Source: Parcubacteria bacterium C7867-004 (GTDB lineage Bacteria > Patescibacteria > Paceibacteria > UBA9973 > UBA2103). From it: a stretch of DNA of 64,000 bases. The notes beneath the pieces are model-generated. The model made no database searches. It was given only the letters and a program-made list of their open reading frames with translations, and was not told the origin of the DNA. The stretch lies in the NCBI GenBank assembly GCA_001189075.1, contig LFCN01000006.1, positions 124,001 through 188,000 of the forward strand, read 5' to 3'. This document shows, one piece after another, positions 1 through 8,905 of the stretch (its first letter is position 1; every line of letters starts with the position of its first letter). The position numbers were made by a program, and so were the translations under genes.

Positions 1-8
1 AATTAAAG

Positions 9-2510
9 TTACTTCTTTAGTGGCTTCGGTAGCGTGGCGGGCGGCGTCTTAACGGGCGGCTTCCACGGCGCGTCTATCGTCTGGATGAGCGGCGCATAGA
101 CCACGGTCTTTCCGAGACTCGGCACGAGTTGGTGGTCAACGGTGCCGTCGCCGTTCTCATCCACCGCAAGCGCAGACAAGTGTTCAATGTCACCGTTCAC
201 GACAAGGGTCGCGGTCGTCTTATTGGTGGTAGGGACTGCTGCAATAGTAGTCGACGCCGTTATCGAATTTCCGACCTGCCTTCTGATGTTGAGCGAGAAG
301 GTACCCGTCGCCTGTCCGCGAAGTTTAAGGGAATACGCTCGAGTTTCAGGAACTACGATGTATTTACTCTCACCGAGATCCCCGTACGAAGAACCGGGTA
401 TCTCTTCGCTTACGGTTCCGTCTGCACGAAGTCCCGTATAGTTTCCGTTTGAGTCACGTATTTCGAGAACGAGCGGCGAATGAAGAATGAATACCAGTTT
501 CTTACTTACATCAGTTGCCGCTGGTTGCGTGCCGGTTATGAATTGAGGAAGCGGTTCAAGAGATTCATCGCGAACGAGCTTCTCTATAAGCAACCGAACC
601 GATTGGCTCTCAAGTAGGTTGCCGTGCGCATACTTCTTTCGAGCAATACGCTCAGTTTCTTTCAGGTCTACCCAGTATCGATGAGTCTGCGGGTTGCTCC
701 GTATTGCCAGCGCACTCGGTATCGTCACTACACCATCCCCATCTTCAACGAACTGAGGAGCGTATTCCTTCTTGTATCCAAGAAGCCCCGCCCCGCGCAG
801 TCCGTCATACATCTCAATGCCTGAGACCGTGTCTTTGCCCCAACCTGCAATCTGGTATACGTCGATACCGGGTGATGGTGTCCATGAATCGAGAGCACTG
901 TGCGCATCTTTCGCGTATTCGAGCAGATTCGGATAAAGAATCTCTTCAACGTCTACAAGAGGAGTCGCCGGATGTCCGCGACCATCACCACCCTTGAGGA
1001 AGTCATAGAAATCCGCGACATTCGTGATCGTCTTCCCGTAGAGTGCCTGATCCGCGCCGTACATACGGTCACCCTTGAAGCTGATAAGCGGATGATCAGC
1101 ATCAAGCGTGTCAGCTAGGTATCGAGCAGATGGGAGAAGCTCATACGCGCTGGGCATGGAGAGTGTGAATGCGCGAGCTTGTCCTCGATCGACGATGAAA
1201 TCGCAGAAGAAGGAACCGAGTAGAGTCTTAGCGCAACTATCAAGCGGAAGCGATTGGCCATACCCATACAGAAGCGCGCCGATGGTCCTCGGCGCTCCCG
1301 TTTGTGGCGCACCGACGAGTATCAGCTTGTCGACGAGATCCGCATGCCCCTCTTGCTCGAGCTTCTGCACGAGCGCTTTAGCCACGAGCCCGCCGTGCGA
1401 GTATCCGATGATCGTCACTTTTCCGGTCTTCGACGATTGCGCTAATTCCTTTAGTGTCTGTGTGATGTACGGCGAGCTCGTTTCGTCTTCGTAATAGATG
1501 CGACCGTCTTCCACTCGGCCTTTCGAAACCAAATCACTAAGAGAGAGTCGCCAGTCATAGGAAACTACTCTCCACTCATTGAATAGATTTTCACTCTGCA
1601 TCGCATCGAGATTGTCGAAGAACGATTCAAGAATTCGGAGCGGTCCGATCGAGGTGATTACATCGTTTTCCTTCACGTATACGTCGTCGCTCTTGCTCAA
1701 GCCGCTCGGGTCAAGCGCAAGCTCGTCGAGGCTGCTGCCGAGAAGTGCAGGTTCCCAGAGTTTCTGTTCGGAACAGAATGCGCCGTTCGGATTACAGCGG
1801 TTCGAAGTTCGGTACAATCTCGACCCCTCGATGCCAGAAAGGAAGAGCACGTTCGATCCGACTGTTGGTTTGGACAGTACAGTCTCACCATCTGTTACGT
1901 TGAACCAGGTGCCATCCTCGCGGACGTTGAATGACGGACCGCTTGCGAGAGTCGGCCACTCGGTATCGTTGATGAAATAGGCGTTCGGACGGAAACCGTT
2001 GAAGTTCCCGCTCAAATTGAGTAGTCCTTGATAGCTGCTCCACGAGAATCCGGGAGCGAGACCAGTGGTGTTCTTGATGATGTAGTAGAAAGGAGGCTCG
2101 AGATACTGATGCCAATCGACTCCGGGACCGGCGATCCTATGAACCAGTTCGTCGAGATTGAGGGGAACGAACGTGGCGATTCCGTCTTTGCATTCGGCTC
2201 GTTGTTGCACGCCCGGTATGCGTACCCAGTCCTCAACATGCCCGAAGTACAGGGTCGCGTCGGTACCGGTACAGGGGACGGAAACTCCCGGGATATCGCC
2301 GTTCGGTGCTATCTGGAGGGAAAGAGAAATCCCTGAGGTAGTTGCATGTGGCTGTGGCTCAGGGTCGGCGCTCTTATATATAGGTATCTCTACAGGAACA
2401 GAATCGGTCGAGGTTGCTTCATCCGCCTGGGTTATAAGGGGAGAAAAGATGACAAAACCGAGGATACTGGCCGTTAGAGCGGTATTTAGGAACTTAATCA
2501 TGGTACGCAT
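9..2510 (-). CDS. secreted LCAT/PGAP1-like alpha/beta hydrolase (putative lipase)
   Basis: About 833 residues. The N-terminus (MRTMIKFLNT, then a hydrophobic run ending near SPLITQADEA) is a signal peptide, so the protein is exported. A typical lipase nucleophile elbow GYSHGG lies in the middle, after a segment (SGIEGSRLYRT, VVSYDWR) that resembles lecithin:cholesterol acyltransferase-like hydrolases; the later DGDGVV and YAHGN segments are plausible Asp and His partners. The last ~200 residues look like beta-rich accessory domains with a DENGDGTVD calcium-binding-like loop. The start at 2510 is chosen because a TACCCT hexamer (2517-2522) ends 6 bases upstream, the spacing seen at many genes here. 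It is divergent from rpsL. The substrate is unknown; an ester or lipid is inferred from the fold. Confidence 0.75.
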   Translation of the reverse strand: MRTMIKFLNTALTASILGFVIFSPLITQADEATSTDSVPVEIPIYKSADPEPQPHATTSGISLSLQIAPNGDIPGVSVPCTGTDATLYFGHVEDWVRIPGVQQRAECKDGIATFVPLNLDELVHRIAGPGVDWHQYLEPPFYYIIKNTTGLAPGFSWSSYQGLLNLSGNFNGFRPNAYFINDTEWPTLASGPSFNVREDGTWFNVTDGETVLSKPTVGSNVLFLSGIEGSRLYRTSNRCNPNGAFCSEQKLWEPALLGSSLDELALDPSGLSKSDDVYVKENDVITSIGPLRILESFFDNLDAMQSENLFNEWRVVSYDWRLSLSDLVSKGRVEDGRIYYEDETSSPYITQTLKELAQSSKTGKVTIIGYSHGGLVAKALVQKLEQEGHADLVDKLILVGAPQTGAPRTIGALLYGYGQSLPLDSCAKTLLGSFFCDFIVDRGQARAFTLSMPSAYELLPSARYLADTLDADHPLISFKGDRMYGADQALYGKTITNVADFYDFLKGGDGRGHPATPLVDVEEILYPNLLEYAKDAHSALDSWTPSPGIDVYQIAGWGKDTVSGIEMYDGLRGAGLLGYKKEYAPQFVEDGDGVVTIPSALAIRSNPQTHRYWVDLKETERIARKKYAHGNLLESQSVRLLIEKLVRDESLEPLPQFITGTQPAATDVSKKLVFILHSPLVLEIRDSNGNYTGLRADGTVSEEIPGSSYGDLGESKYIVVPETRAYSLKLRGQATGTFSLNIRRQVGNSITASTTIAAVPTTNKTTATLVVNGDIEHLSALAVDENGDGTVDHQLVPSLGKTVVYAPLIQTIDAPWKPPVKTPPATLPKPLKK

Positions 2511-2610
2511 GCCCGAAGGGTAGTATCCGGAAGATAAGAGGACGTTAAAATTAAGTACCAAGAATCCTGAAGTCGATGCATAACCTCGGAGAGCCGGTCC
2601 AGGCACAGAC

Positions 2611-2639
2611 TTGCGCGAAAGTACGGCTTCTTATATAGT
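2611..2639 (+). promoter_or_regulatory. promoter of rpsL-rpsG
   Basis: TTGCGC (2611-2616), a 17-base spacer and TATAGT (2634-2639). The predicted transcript starts near 2646, just before the short leader hairpin. Confidence 0.6.
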
Positions 2640-2647
2640 CTCAATGA

Positions 2648-2665
2648 CTCCCACGCGGGGTTTTT
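2648..2665 (+). promoter_or_regulatory. 5'-terminal leader hairpin of rpsL mRNA
   Basis: CCC (2650-2652), loop ACGC, GGG (2657-2659), then a run of T. It lies at the predicted 5' end of the transcript, 10-25 bases before the ATG. The stem is short, and the case rests mainly on similar elements before fusA, rpsS and rpsN. Confidence 0.4.
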
Positions 2666-2674
2666 CATTTCTCA

Positions 2675-3085
2675 ATGGCAACCATCAATCAGCTCACCAA
2701 GAAGGCGCGCAAGACCACTACCCGCAAGACGAAGGTAGTGGCCCTCGGTCGCGGCTTCAACACGCTTAAGAACCGCCCGACTTTCTATCCGGCCCCGTTC
2801 AAGCGTGGCGTGTGCGTGAAGGTGACCACCAAGACCCCGCGCAAGCCGAACTCGGCTATTCGTAAGATCGCTCGTGTTCGCCTCACCAACGGCATGGAGG
2901 TAACTGCCTACATCCCGGGAGAGGGCCACAACCTTCAGGAGCACTCGGTGGTCATGCTTCGCGGCGGTCGCGTTAAGGACATTGGCGTGCAGTACACCAT
3001 CGTCCGCGGACGCCTCGACACCGCCGGACTCGACAAGCGCCGCCGTGGTCGCTCGAAGTACGGAGCTAAGAAGCCGAAGGCGTAG
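2675..3085 (+). CDS. rpsL: 30S ribosomal protein S12 (uS12)
   Basis: 136 residues against 124 in E. coli; the extra length is an insertion around residues 24-42. It carries the decoding-centre loop KTPRKPNSAIRK and the signatures EGHNLQEHS and GRVKD. Two departures are visible. The residue equivalent to E. coli Lys43 (Met counted) is Arg56 here, the change that confers streptomycin resistance in other bacteria. The usual KDLPGVRYH is shortened to KDIGVQYT, losing the Pro and the His. The ATG follows a pyrimidine-rich leader with no SD. It is the first gene of an rpsL-rpsG unit, with rpsG 17 bases downstream. Confidence 0.98.
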   Translation: MATINQLTKKARKTTTRKTKVVALGRGFNTLKNRPTFYPAPFKRGVCVKVTTKTPRKPNSAIRKIARVRLTNGMEVTAYIPGEGHNLQEHSVVMLRGGRVKDIGVQYTIVRGRLDTAGLDKRRRGRSKYGAKKPKA

Positions 3086-3102
3086 TCTTTTAGTACAGAA
3101 TC

Positions 3103-3573
3103 ATGCGACATCCTCTCAAGAACAAATATCCTCGCCGCCCAGACCTGGTCTACAACTCGGAGGCTATCTCTCGTTTCATCAACACCGTCATGTGGGACGG
3201 CAAGAAGGACACCGCTCGCACGCTCGTGTATGGCGCGCTCGACATCATCAAGAACTCAGAGGGTAACCCTGATCCACTCGAGACGTTTGAGACCGCTATC
3301 CGCAACGTCGCTCCGCTCATGGAGGTTCGTTCCCGCCGCGTCGGCGGTGCTAACTACCAGGTTCCTCGCGAGGTCCCGCAGCAGCGTCGTGTCGCGCTCG
3401 CGTACCGCTGGCTCATCAATGCCGCTCGCGCCCAGAAGGGAAAGCCTATGGCTGAGCGCCTCGCGAGCGAGATCATGCTTGCTGTGAAGAACGAGGGTTC
3501 TGCTATCAAGAAGAAGGACGACATGCACCGCATGGCTGATGCGAACAAGGCATTTGCTCACTTCGCTTGGTAA
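3103..3573 (+). CDS. rpsG: 30S ribosomal protein S7 (uS7)
   Basis: 156 residues, the normal length of bacterial S7. It nucleates assembly of the 30S head by binding the 3' domain of 16S rRNA. Recognisable features are the N-terminal MRHPLKNKYPRRPD, the helix with RVGGANYQVPREVPQQRR (the conserved YQVP.EV signature) and the C-terminal HRMADANKAFAHFAW. It follows rpsL with no SD before the ATG and is closed by a strong terminator hairpin at 3600. Unlike the classical str operon, fusA is not directly next: a gene on the other strand and a new promoter intervene. Confidence 0.98.
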   Translation: MRHPLKNKYPRRPDLVYNSEAISRFINTVMWDGKKDTARTLVYGALDIIKNSEGNPDPLETFETAIRNVAPLMEVRSRRVGGANYQVPREVPQQRRVALAYRWLINAARAQKGKPMAERLASEIMLAVKNEGSAIKKKDDMHRMADANKAFAHFAW

Positions 3574-3599
3574 TACAGGGTATTCGATAGAAAAGATCA

Positions 3600-3619
3600 G
3601 CGGCCAAAAGGCCGCTTTT
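3600..3619 (+). terminator. rho-independent terminator after rpsG
   Basis: GCGGCC (3600-3605), AAAA loop, GGCCGC (3610-3615), then TTTTC. Confidence 0.85.
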
Positions 3620-3635
3620 CGTTTTCACTATATAG

Positions 3636-3659
3636 AAAAACAGCGCGGGTCAGGCGCTG
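3636..3659 (-). terminator. terminator of the minus-strand gene at 3661-3996
   Basis: Read on the minus strand: CAGCGC, loop CTGACCC, GCGCTG, followed by TTTTTC. Confidence 0.65.
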
Positions 3660-3660
3660 C

Positions 3661-3996
3661 TCACTCTTTGTGCGGTTGAGGAAGATACTTCTCAAGGTGA
3701 TATCCCTGAGAAGAGAGATCAATCCAGCGGTCCCAGGCGACCCAGGCTTCTTCACCTCTGGTGGCTATCGTGAGACGTCTGCCGTCACGTTCTCCCCATG
3801 CGTACAGACGTTCTTTCGATCGTTCGCACGGGCCACCGCGGCGTATGTCCTCAAGCACTTCCAGAATCCCCATGGAAATGACATTGCGCTTTTTCGAATT
3901 ACGTATTTCTGTAGCGCCGAGAGCGTCGATTTGCCTTCGGAAGCCCATTTCGAGCAACACACGCACGTATACCGGTGGCAGGATCGTCGTATCCAT
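3661..3996 (-). CDS. hypothetical protein, 111 aa
   Basis: Unrecognised soluble protein of about 111 residues with no signal peptide or membrane segment. It is basic in the middle (IRNSKKRNV, RRGGPCERSKERLYAW) and rich in Trp near the C-terminus (EEAWVAWDRWIDL). The ATG at 3996 is preferred over the adjacent GTG at 3999. A promoter (TTCCTA, 17 bases, TATCCT; 4047-4075) lies upstream on the same strand, and a perfect inverted repeat occupies its spacer. It sits alone between rpsG and fusA with its own terminator, so it is an independent insertion between parts of the str cluster. No function can be assigned. Confidence 0.6.
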   Translation of the reverse strand: MDTTILPPVYVRVLLEMGFRRQIDALGATEIRNSKKRNVISMGILEVLEDIRRGGPCERSKERLYAWGERDGRRLTIATRGEEAWVAWDRWIDLSSQGYHLEKYLPQPHKE

Positions 3997-4046
3997 CACA
4001 ACCCCCGAAAAATAGAACGATGCCCCGAGAAGAGCATCTGTTCCTT

Positions 4047-4075
4047 AGGATAGCACCTCGGTCCCGAGGTAGGAA
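4047..4075 (-). promoter_or_regulatory. promoter with palindromic spacer for the 3661-3996 gene
   Basis: On the minus strand: TTCCTA (4070-4075), 17-base spacer, TATCCT (4047-4052). The spacer holds the perfect inverted repeat ACCTCGG (4055-4061), tc, CCGAGGT (4064-4070), which could be an operator. Confidence 0.5.
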
Positions 4076-4099
4076 TCTAAGCCGTTACTAACGCTTCGT

Positions 4100-4128
4100 T
4101 TGCTTTTTGTCCTTATTTTCCGTATCTT
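4100..4128 (+). promoter_or_regulatory. promoter of fusA
   Basis: TTGCTT (4100-4105), 17 bases, TATCTT (4123-4128). The predicted start is near 4135. Confidence 0.45.
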
Positions 4129-4137
4129 ATAGGTAAT

Positions 4138-4159
4138 AGCCGCGGGGCTTTTATTTTTA
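4138..4159 (+). promoter_or_regulatory. 5'-terminal leader hairpin of fusA mRNA
   Basis: AGCC (4138-4141), loop GCGG, GGCT (4146-4149), then TTTATTTTTA. Same layout as the leaders of rpsL, rpsS and rpsN. Confidence 0.45.
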
Positions 4160-4171
4160 TCTATCCTTCTT

Positions 4172-6319
4172 ATGAATCGCGATTATCCTCTCGAAAAAGT
4201 GCGCAACTTCGGCATCGTGGCCCACGTGGACGCCGGAAAGACGACCACGTCCGAGCGTGTGCTCTTCTACACGGGTTCCCAGCACAAGATAGGTGAGGTG
4301 CACGAGGGTGAGACCACCACCGACTGGATGGAGCAGGAGCGCGAGCGCGGCATCACCATCACCGCTGCCGCTATCACCTGTTTCTGGACCAAGTCGCAGG
4401 AGAAGGACAAGAAGGATATCGCGAAGAAGTACCGCTTCAACGTGATCGACACCCCGGGTCACATCGACTTCACCGCGGAGGTTAAGCGCTCGATGCGCGT
4501 GCTCGACGGAGCCGTGGTTGTGTTCGACGGCGTTGCGGGAGTAGAGCCGCAGTCTGAGACCAACTGGCGCTACGCGGACGAAGCGGGCGTTCCTCGTATT
4601 TGTTTCATCAACAAGCTCGATCGCACGGGTGCTTCGTTCGAGGATTCCTACAAGTCGATTCTTGATCGTCTCTCGAAGAAGGCGGTACGCGCGCAGATTC
4701 CTATGGGCGCTGAAGGCGACTTCGAGGGCGTCGTTGATCTGCTCTCGATGAAGTCCTACACCTTCACGGGCAACATGGGCGAGGAGGTTATCGAAGGCGA
4801 GGTTCCGGAGAAGTATATGGAGGACGCGAAGAAGTTCCGCGCAGAGCTCGTTGAGCGCATCGTCGAGCATGATGAGGCGCAGATGACCGCGTTCTTCGAG
4901 GGCAACGAGCCATCGCTCGATGAGCTGAAGGCGACGCTGCGCAAGGCTATCATCGCGAACGAGATCTTCCCGGTCTACACCGGTTCCGCGCTCAAGAACA
5001 AGGGCGTGCAGCTCGTGCTCGATGCGGTCGTCGACTACCTTCCGTCTCCACTCGACCTTCCACCGGTAAAGGGCGTGAACCCGAAGACGGGCGAGGAAGT
5101 AGAGCGCAAGCCGTCGGATGACGAGCCGTTCACGGCGCTCGCGTTCAAGCTCCAGACCGATCCATTCGTGGGAGCACTGACCTTCTTCCGCGTCTACGCG
5201 GGAACCGTCTCCGCTGGTTCCTACATTTACAACGCGAACACAGGCACCAAGGAGCGCGTTGGACGTATCGTCCGTCTCCAGGCTGACAAGCGCGAGGAAG
5301 TGGAGAAGGTCTTCACCGGAGAGATCGCATCCTTCGTCGGTCTTAAGGACACAAAGACGTCTCACACCCTGTGTGACGAGGCGAATCCAATCGTGCTCGA
5401 GCAGATCAAGTTCCCTGAGCCCGTCGTGTCGCTTCGCATCGAGCCGAAGACCAAGGCCGACCAGGAGAAGATGGGCATGGCACTTAAGAAGCTTTCGGAC
5501 GAGGACCCTACCTTTAAGATCACATCGGACGAGGAGACTGCGGAGACCATCATCGCGGGCATGGGCGAGCTCCATCTCGAGATCCTCGTCGACCGCATGC
5601 AGCGCGAGTTCAACGTGGGCGCGAACGTGGGCAAGCCGCAGGTGGCATACCGCGAGACCATCATGGGAACCGCCGACGTCGACAACAAGTACATCAAGCA
5701 GACGGGAGGTAAGGGTCAGTACGGTCATGTGAAGATCAAGGTGAAGCACATGGAGCCGGTAGATCCTGAGGCCAAGGTCGCGAAGAACGTGACCCGCGAG
5801 GATCACTTCGAGTTCATAAACAACATCAAGGGAGGTGTCATCCCGTCGGAATACTTCAATCCTATTGAGAAGGGTATCCGCGAGGCGATGAACCGCGGCG
5901 TGCTCGCCGGCTTCCAGATGGTGGACGTGTCCGTTGATCTCTACGACGGGTCCTTCCATGACGTGGACTCTTCGGAAATCGCCTTCAAGATCGCGGCATC
6001 CCAGGCATTCCAGGAAGCGGCCCAGAAAGCGAAGCCCGTTATCCTCGAGCCAATCATGAACGTCGAGGTAGTCATCCCTGAGCAGTTCATGGGAGACATC
6101 ACCGGAAACCTTTCCGGAAAGCGCGGTGCTATCGAGGGCATGGAGGATCGCGGCATGAACAAGGCGGTTCACGCCAAGGTGCCGCTCTCTGAGATGTTCG
6201 GATACACCACCACCCTCCGCTCGATGACGGAAGGTCGCGGAAGCATGACGATGGAGTTCGACCATTACGAGGTGGTCCCATCCAACGTCGCGGCTGATAT
6301 CATCGCGAGCAGGAAGTAA
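4172..6319 (+). CDS. fusA: translation elongation factor G
   Basis: 715 residues, close to the usual ~700. A ribosomal translocase that uses GTP. The G-domain motifs are all present: AHVDAGKTTTSE (P-loop), RGITIT (switch I), DTPGHIDF (switch II) and NKLDR; the later domains end in the typical EMFGYTTTLRSMTEGR region. It is transcribed alone, with its own promoter, short leader hairpin and strong terminator, rather than with rpsL-rpsG. The ATG is preceded by a pyrimidine-rich stretch (ctatccttctt) without SD. No unusual residues were noticed in the GTPase motifs. Confidence 0.98.
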   Translation: MNRDYPLEKVRNFGIVAHVDAGKTTTSERVLFYTGSQHKIGEVHEGETTTDWMEQERERGITITAAAITCFWTKSQEKDKKDIAKKYRFNVIDTPGHIDFTAEVKRSMRVLDGAVVVFDGVAGVEPQSETNWRYADEAGVPRICFINKLDRTGASFEDSYKSILDRLSKKAVRAQIPMGAEGDFEGVVDLLSMKSYTFTGNMGEEVIEGEVPEKYMEDAKKFRAELVERIVEHDEAQMTAFFEGNEPSLDELKATLRKAIIANEIFPVYTGSALKNKGVQLVLDAVVDYLPSPLDLPPVKGVNPKTGEEVERKPSDDEPFTALAFKLQTDPFVGALTFFRVYAGTVSAGSYIYNANTGTKERVGRIVRLQADKREEVEKVFTGEIASFVGLKDTKTSHTLCDEANPIVLEQIKFPEPVVSLRIEPKTKADQEKMGMALKKLSDEDPTFKITSDEETAETIIAGMGELHLEILVDRMQREFNVGANVGKPQVAYRETIMGTADVDNKYIKQTGGKGQYGHVKIKVKHMEPVDPEAKVAKNVTREDHFEFINNIKGGVIPSEYFNPIEKGIREAMNRGVLAGFQMVDVSVDLYDGSFHDVDSSEIAFKIAASQAFQEAAQKAKPVILEPIMNVEVVIPEQFMGDITGNLSGKRGAIEGMEDRGMNKAVHAKVPLSEMFGYTTTLRSMTEGRGSMTMEFDHYEVVPSNVAADIIASRK

Positions 6320-6329
6320 TCGAATATTG

Positions 6330-6375
6330 GTGATACAAAAAGAGCCGCTTCTTTAAGCGGCTCTTTTTGTATCAC
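6330..6375. terminator. long symmetrical terminator after fusA
   Basis: A perfect 21-bp stem: GTGATACAAAAAGAGCC plus GCTT (6330-6350), loop CTTT, and its complement ending at 6375. The stem contains A5 and T5 tracts, so it could work on both strands, although no minus-strand gene converges here. Confidence 0.9.
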
Positions 6376-6413
6376 TGTACACACAACTTCCTCTTCATGA
6401 GGCGGCTTCATGC

Positions 6414-6419
6414 TACCGT
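6414..6419 (+). promoter_or_regulatory. extended -10 (TGC-TACCGT), 6 bases before ATG
   Basis: TACCGT preceded by TGC; exactly 6 bases separate it from the ATG at 6426, predicting a leaderless mRNA. Confidence 0.45.
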
Positions 6420-6425
6420 TTTCAT

Positions 6426-7088
6426 ATGATCACAAAACGAACTAAATTAATGCTTGCGGTGCTCGTGCTGGTTGCGATTGGTGCCTATGCGTATCTCTAT
6501 TGGTGGAGCCGCACTCCAGATCACGGATTCCTCGATACTATCCCGGTAGTGCACGATGCTTCGAACAAAGCATCGAAGGCGGTTATCACGCCGAAACCCG
6601 GAGCACCTGCTCCAGGCACGGGAACTGTAACCCCGACCGAAGGAAACACGACAACGCCGTCGACTACCTACAAGACCTATGAAAGCTCGGAGACCGATCG
6701 TGCCTACAGCTTCGCGTATCCGGACAACTGGAGCGTTAACCAGAACCGAGTGAACGAAGTAACCACGGTCTGTATCAGCAACGAAGGTGGGGACGGCGGA
6801 TGCCTCGTTTCGCTCACTATCACGAAGGTAGATCAGAATGTGAACGTTGGTCGCACATTGGAAGACCTCAAAGCCGAATTCAGAAAGGGAAGCGTGAAGC
6901 AGTCCTCGCGCACCATCGGCGGCGAGAGCGCTCAGGTCCTGAAGGTTTCCGGCTACCCGGCTGACGAGCAGAACTCCACTCGCGCCGCAGTCTTCCAGAA
7001 GGGTGAGTACGTCTACGTCCTCGAGACCATGCCCGGCCGCGAAGATATGTTCGATCGAGTCGCAGACTCCTTCCTCTTCAGGATGTAG
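6426..7088 (+). CDS. membrane-anchored protein with PsbP-like exported domain
   Basis: 220 residues. An N-terminal transmembrane helix (LMLAVLVLVAIGAYAYLYW) is followed by a low-complexity Pro/Thr/Gly linker (residues ~55-80) and a C-terminal domain starting YSFAYPDNWSV. That opening, with the later FQKGEYVYVLETMPGRED stretch, resembles PsbP/DUF1795-like lipoprotein domains found outside the membrane. It contains two cysteines (VCISNEGGDGGC) that could form a disulfide. The ATG lies 6 bases after an extended -10. It is monocistronic, between the fusA and 7104 terminators. The function is unknown; location on the outer face of the membrane is inferred from topology. Confidence 0.7.
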   Translation: MITKRTKLMLAVLVLVAIGAYAYLYWWSRTPDHGFLDTIPVVHDASNKASKAVITPKPGAPAPGTGTVTPTEGNTTTPSTTYKTYESSETDRAYSFAYPDNWSVNQNRVNEVTTVCISNEGGDGGCLVSLTITKVDQNVNVGRTLEDLKAEFRKGSVKQSSRTIGGESAQVLKVSGYPADEQNSTRAAVFQKGEYVYVLETMPGREDMFDRVADSFLFRM

Positions 7089-7103
7089 TCGGAGAATATC
7101 TCT

Positions 7104-7137
7104 CACAAAAACAGCCGCGCACGCGGCTGTTTTTGTG
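7104..7137 (+). terminator. terminator after the 6426-7088 gene
   Basis: A 16-bp perfect stem, CACAAAAACAGCCGCG (7104-7119) and its complement (7122-7137), ending in a T run. Confidence 0.9.
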
Positions 7138-7229
7138 TTCTAACGATTAATCCACCCCATGATCGCTTCTGGACTTGCTGCTCGCGAGCCGGTGCTATGC
7201 TTTTGGTAGGTCATAGGGAAGGAACCATC

Positions 7230-7409
7230 ATGGCTGACGACCCGCTCGACGGAACGGCCAAAGGGTCGGACGAGGAAGGGGCACGATTCAGGATTCACAC
7301 TGATCGTGGACGGCAACAACAGCCTCAGTATCACCCCTTCGCATGGGGCCAGCACTACGCCAAGCGCAGGGAACATGAGGTCCCTTCGGAACTCCCTCTA
7401 TATATCTAA
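7230..7409 (+). CDS. small hypothetical protein, 59 aa
   Basis: Starts MADDPLDGTAKGSDEEG and is hydrophilic, acidic at the N-terminus and rich in Gln/Arg/His after residue 25. No known domain is recognised. Evidence that it is a gene: a strong SD (GGAAGGA, 7 bases before the ATG), a TATGCT hexamer at 7195-7200, and a terminator directly downstream. An ATG at 7197 is in frame but lies on the -10-like element and has no SD. It is one of several short SD-bearing orphan genes placed between translation operons whose own genes lack SDs. Confidence 0.5.
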   Translation: MADDPLDGTAKGSDEEGARFRIHTDRGRQQQPQYHPFAWGQHYAKRREHEVPSELPLYI

Positions 7410-7432
7410 TTGATACGGCCCTCGTCCGTATC

Positions 7433-7465
7433 GAGACGACCCCCATCCGGTCGCCTCTTTCTTTC
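7433..7465 (+). terminator. terminator after the 7230-7409 gene
   Basis: GAG-a-CGACC (7433-7441) pairs with GGTCG-c-CTC (7449-7457), followed by TTTCTTTCT. A second small hairpin GATACGG/CCGTATC (7412-7432) precedes it. Confidence 0.6.
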
Positions 7466-7469
7466 TGTC

Positions 7470-7498
7470 TTGACCATATGTCTGGGCTCGGGTACTTT
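7470..7498 (+). promoter_or_regulatory. promoter of tuf-rpsJ
   Basis: TTGACC (7470-7475), 17 bases, TACTTT (7493-7498). Confidence 0.5.
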
Positions 7499-7504
7499 AG
7501 TAAG

Positions 7505-7682
7505 TAACGCGAAATACGGCGCTCTTTTGATATCTCCCTCTCCTAACCGGAGGCCGGGTGGCTCAAAGGCGTTGCGCGGGTTCAGTCCGCCCGAGCCTTG
7601 GTCGCCTGTCTCCGTCCATCGGAAGAAGGCAGGCGCGGCGGCGAAAAATTACTTTTAGCTACCAGTAAACCTACCAATTCGT
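7505..7682 (+). promoter_or_regulatory. long structured 5' leader of tuf
   Basis: About 178 bases between the predicted transcript start and the tuf ATG, with no convincing ORF. Three foldable elements are visible: CTCC/GGAG around 7538-7551; GGCTC (7560-7564) with GAGCC (7593-7597), enclosing GCGG/CCGC (7576-7590); and CGCCTG (7603-7608) with CAGGCG (7630-7635), enclosing CCG/CGG. No tRNA or known riboswitch was recognised. It may be a cis-regulatory leader. Confidence 0.5.
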
Positions 7683-8885
<1,203 letters not shown>

Positions 8886-8905
8886 CCGGATCAACTCTTA
8901 CTCGT

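Noticed and set aside
4157..6265. Long open frame antisense to fusA (702 codons), and similar antisense frames opposite tuf, rplB, pilB and others
   Set aside because: They mirror the codon bias of GC-rich sense genes. fusA, tuf and the rest are unmistakable on the sense strand, and the antisense translations show no domain.
7505..7682. Possible tRNA or SRP RNA in the tuf leader (a GGTTCAGTCC stretch looks like a T-arm)
   Set aside because: No cloverleaf can be closed around it and the SRP domain IV motif is absent; it is better described as a structured leader.
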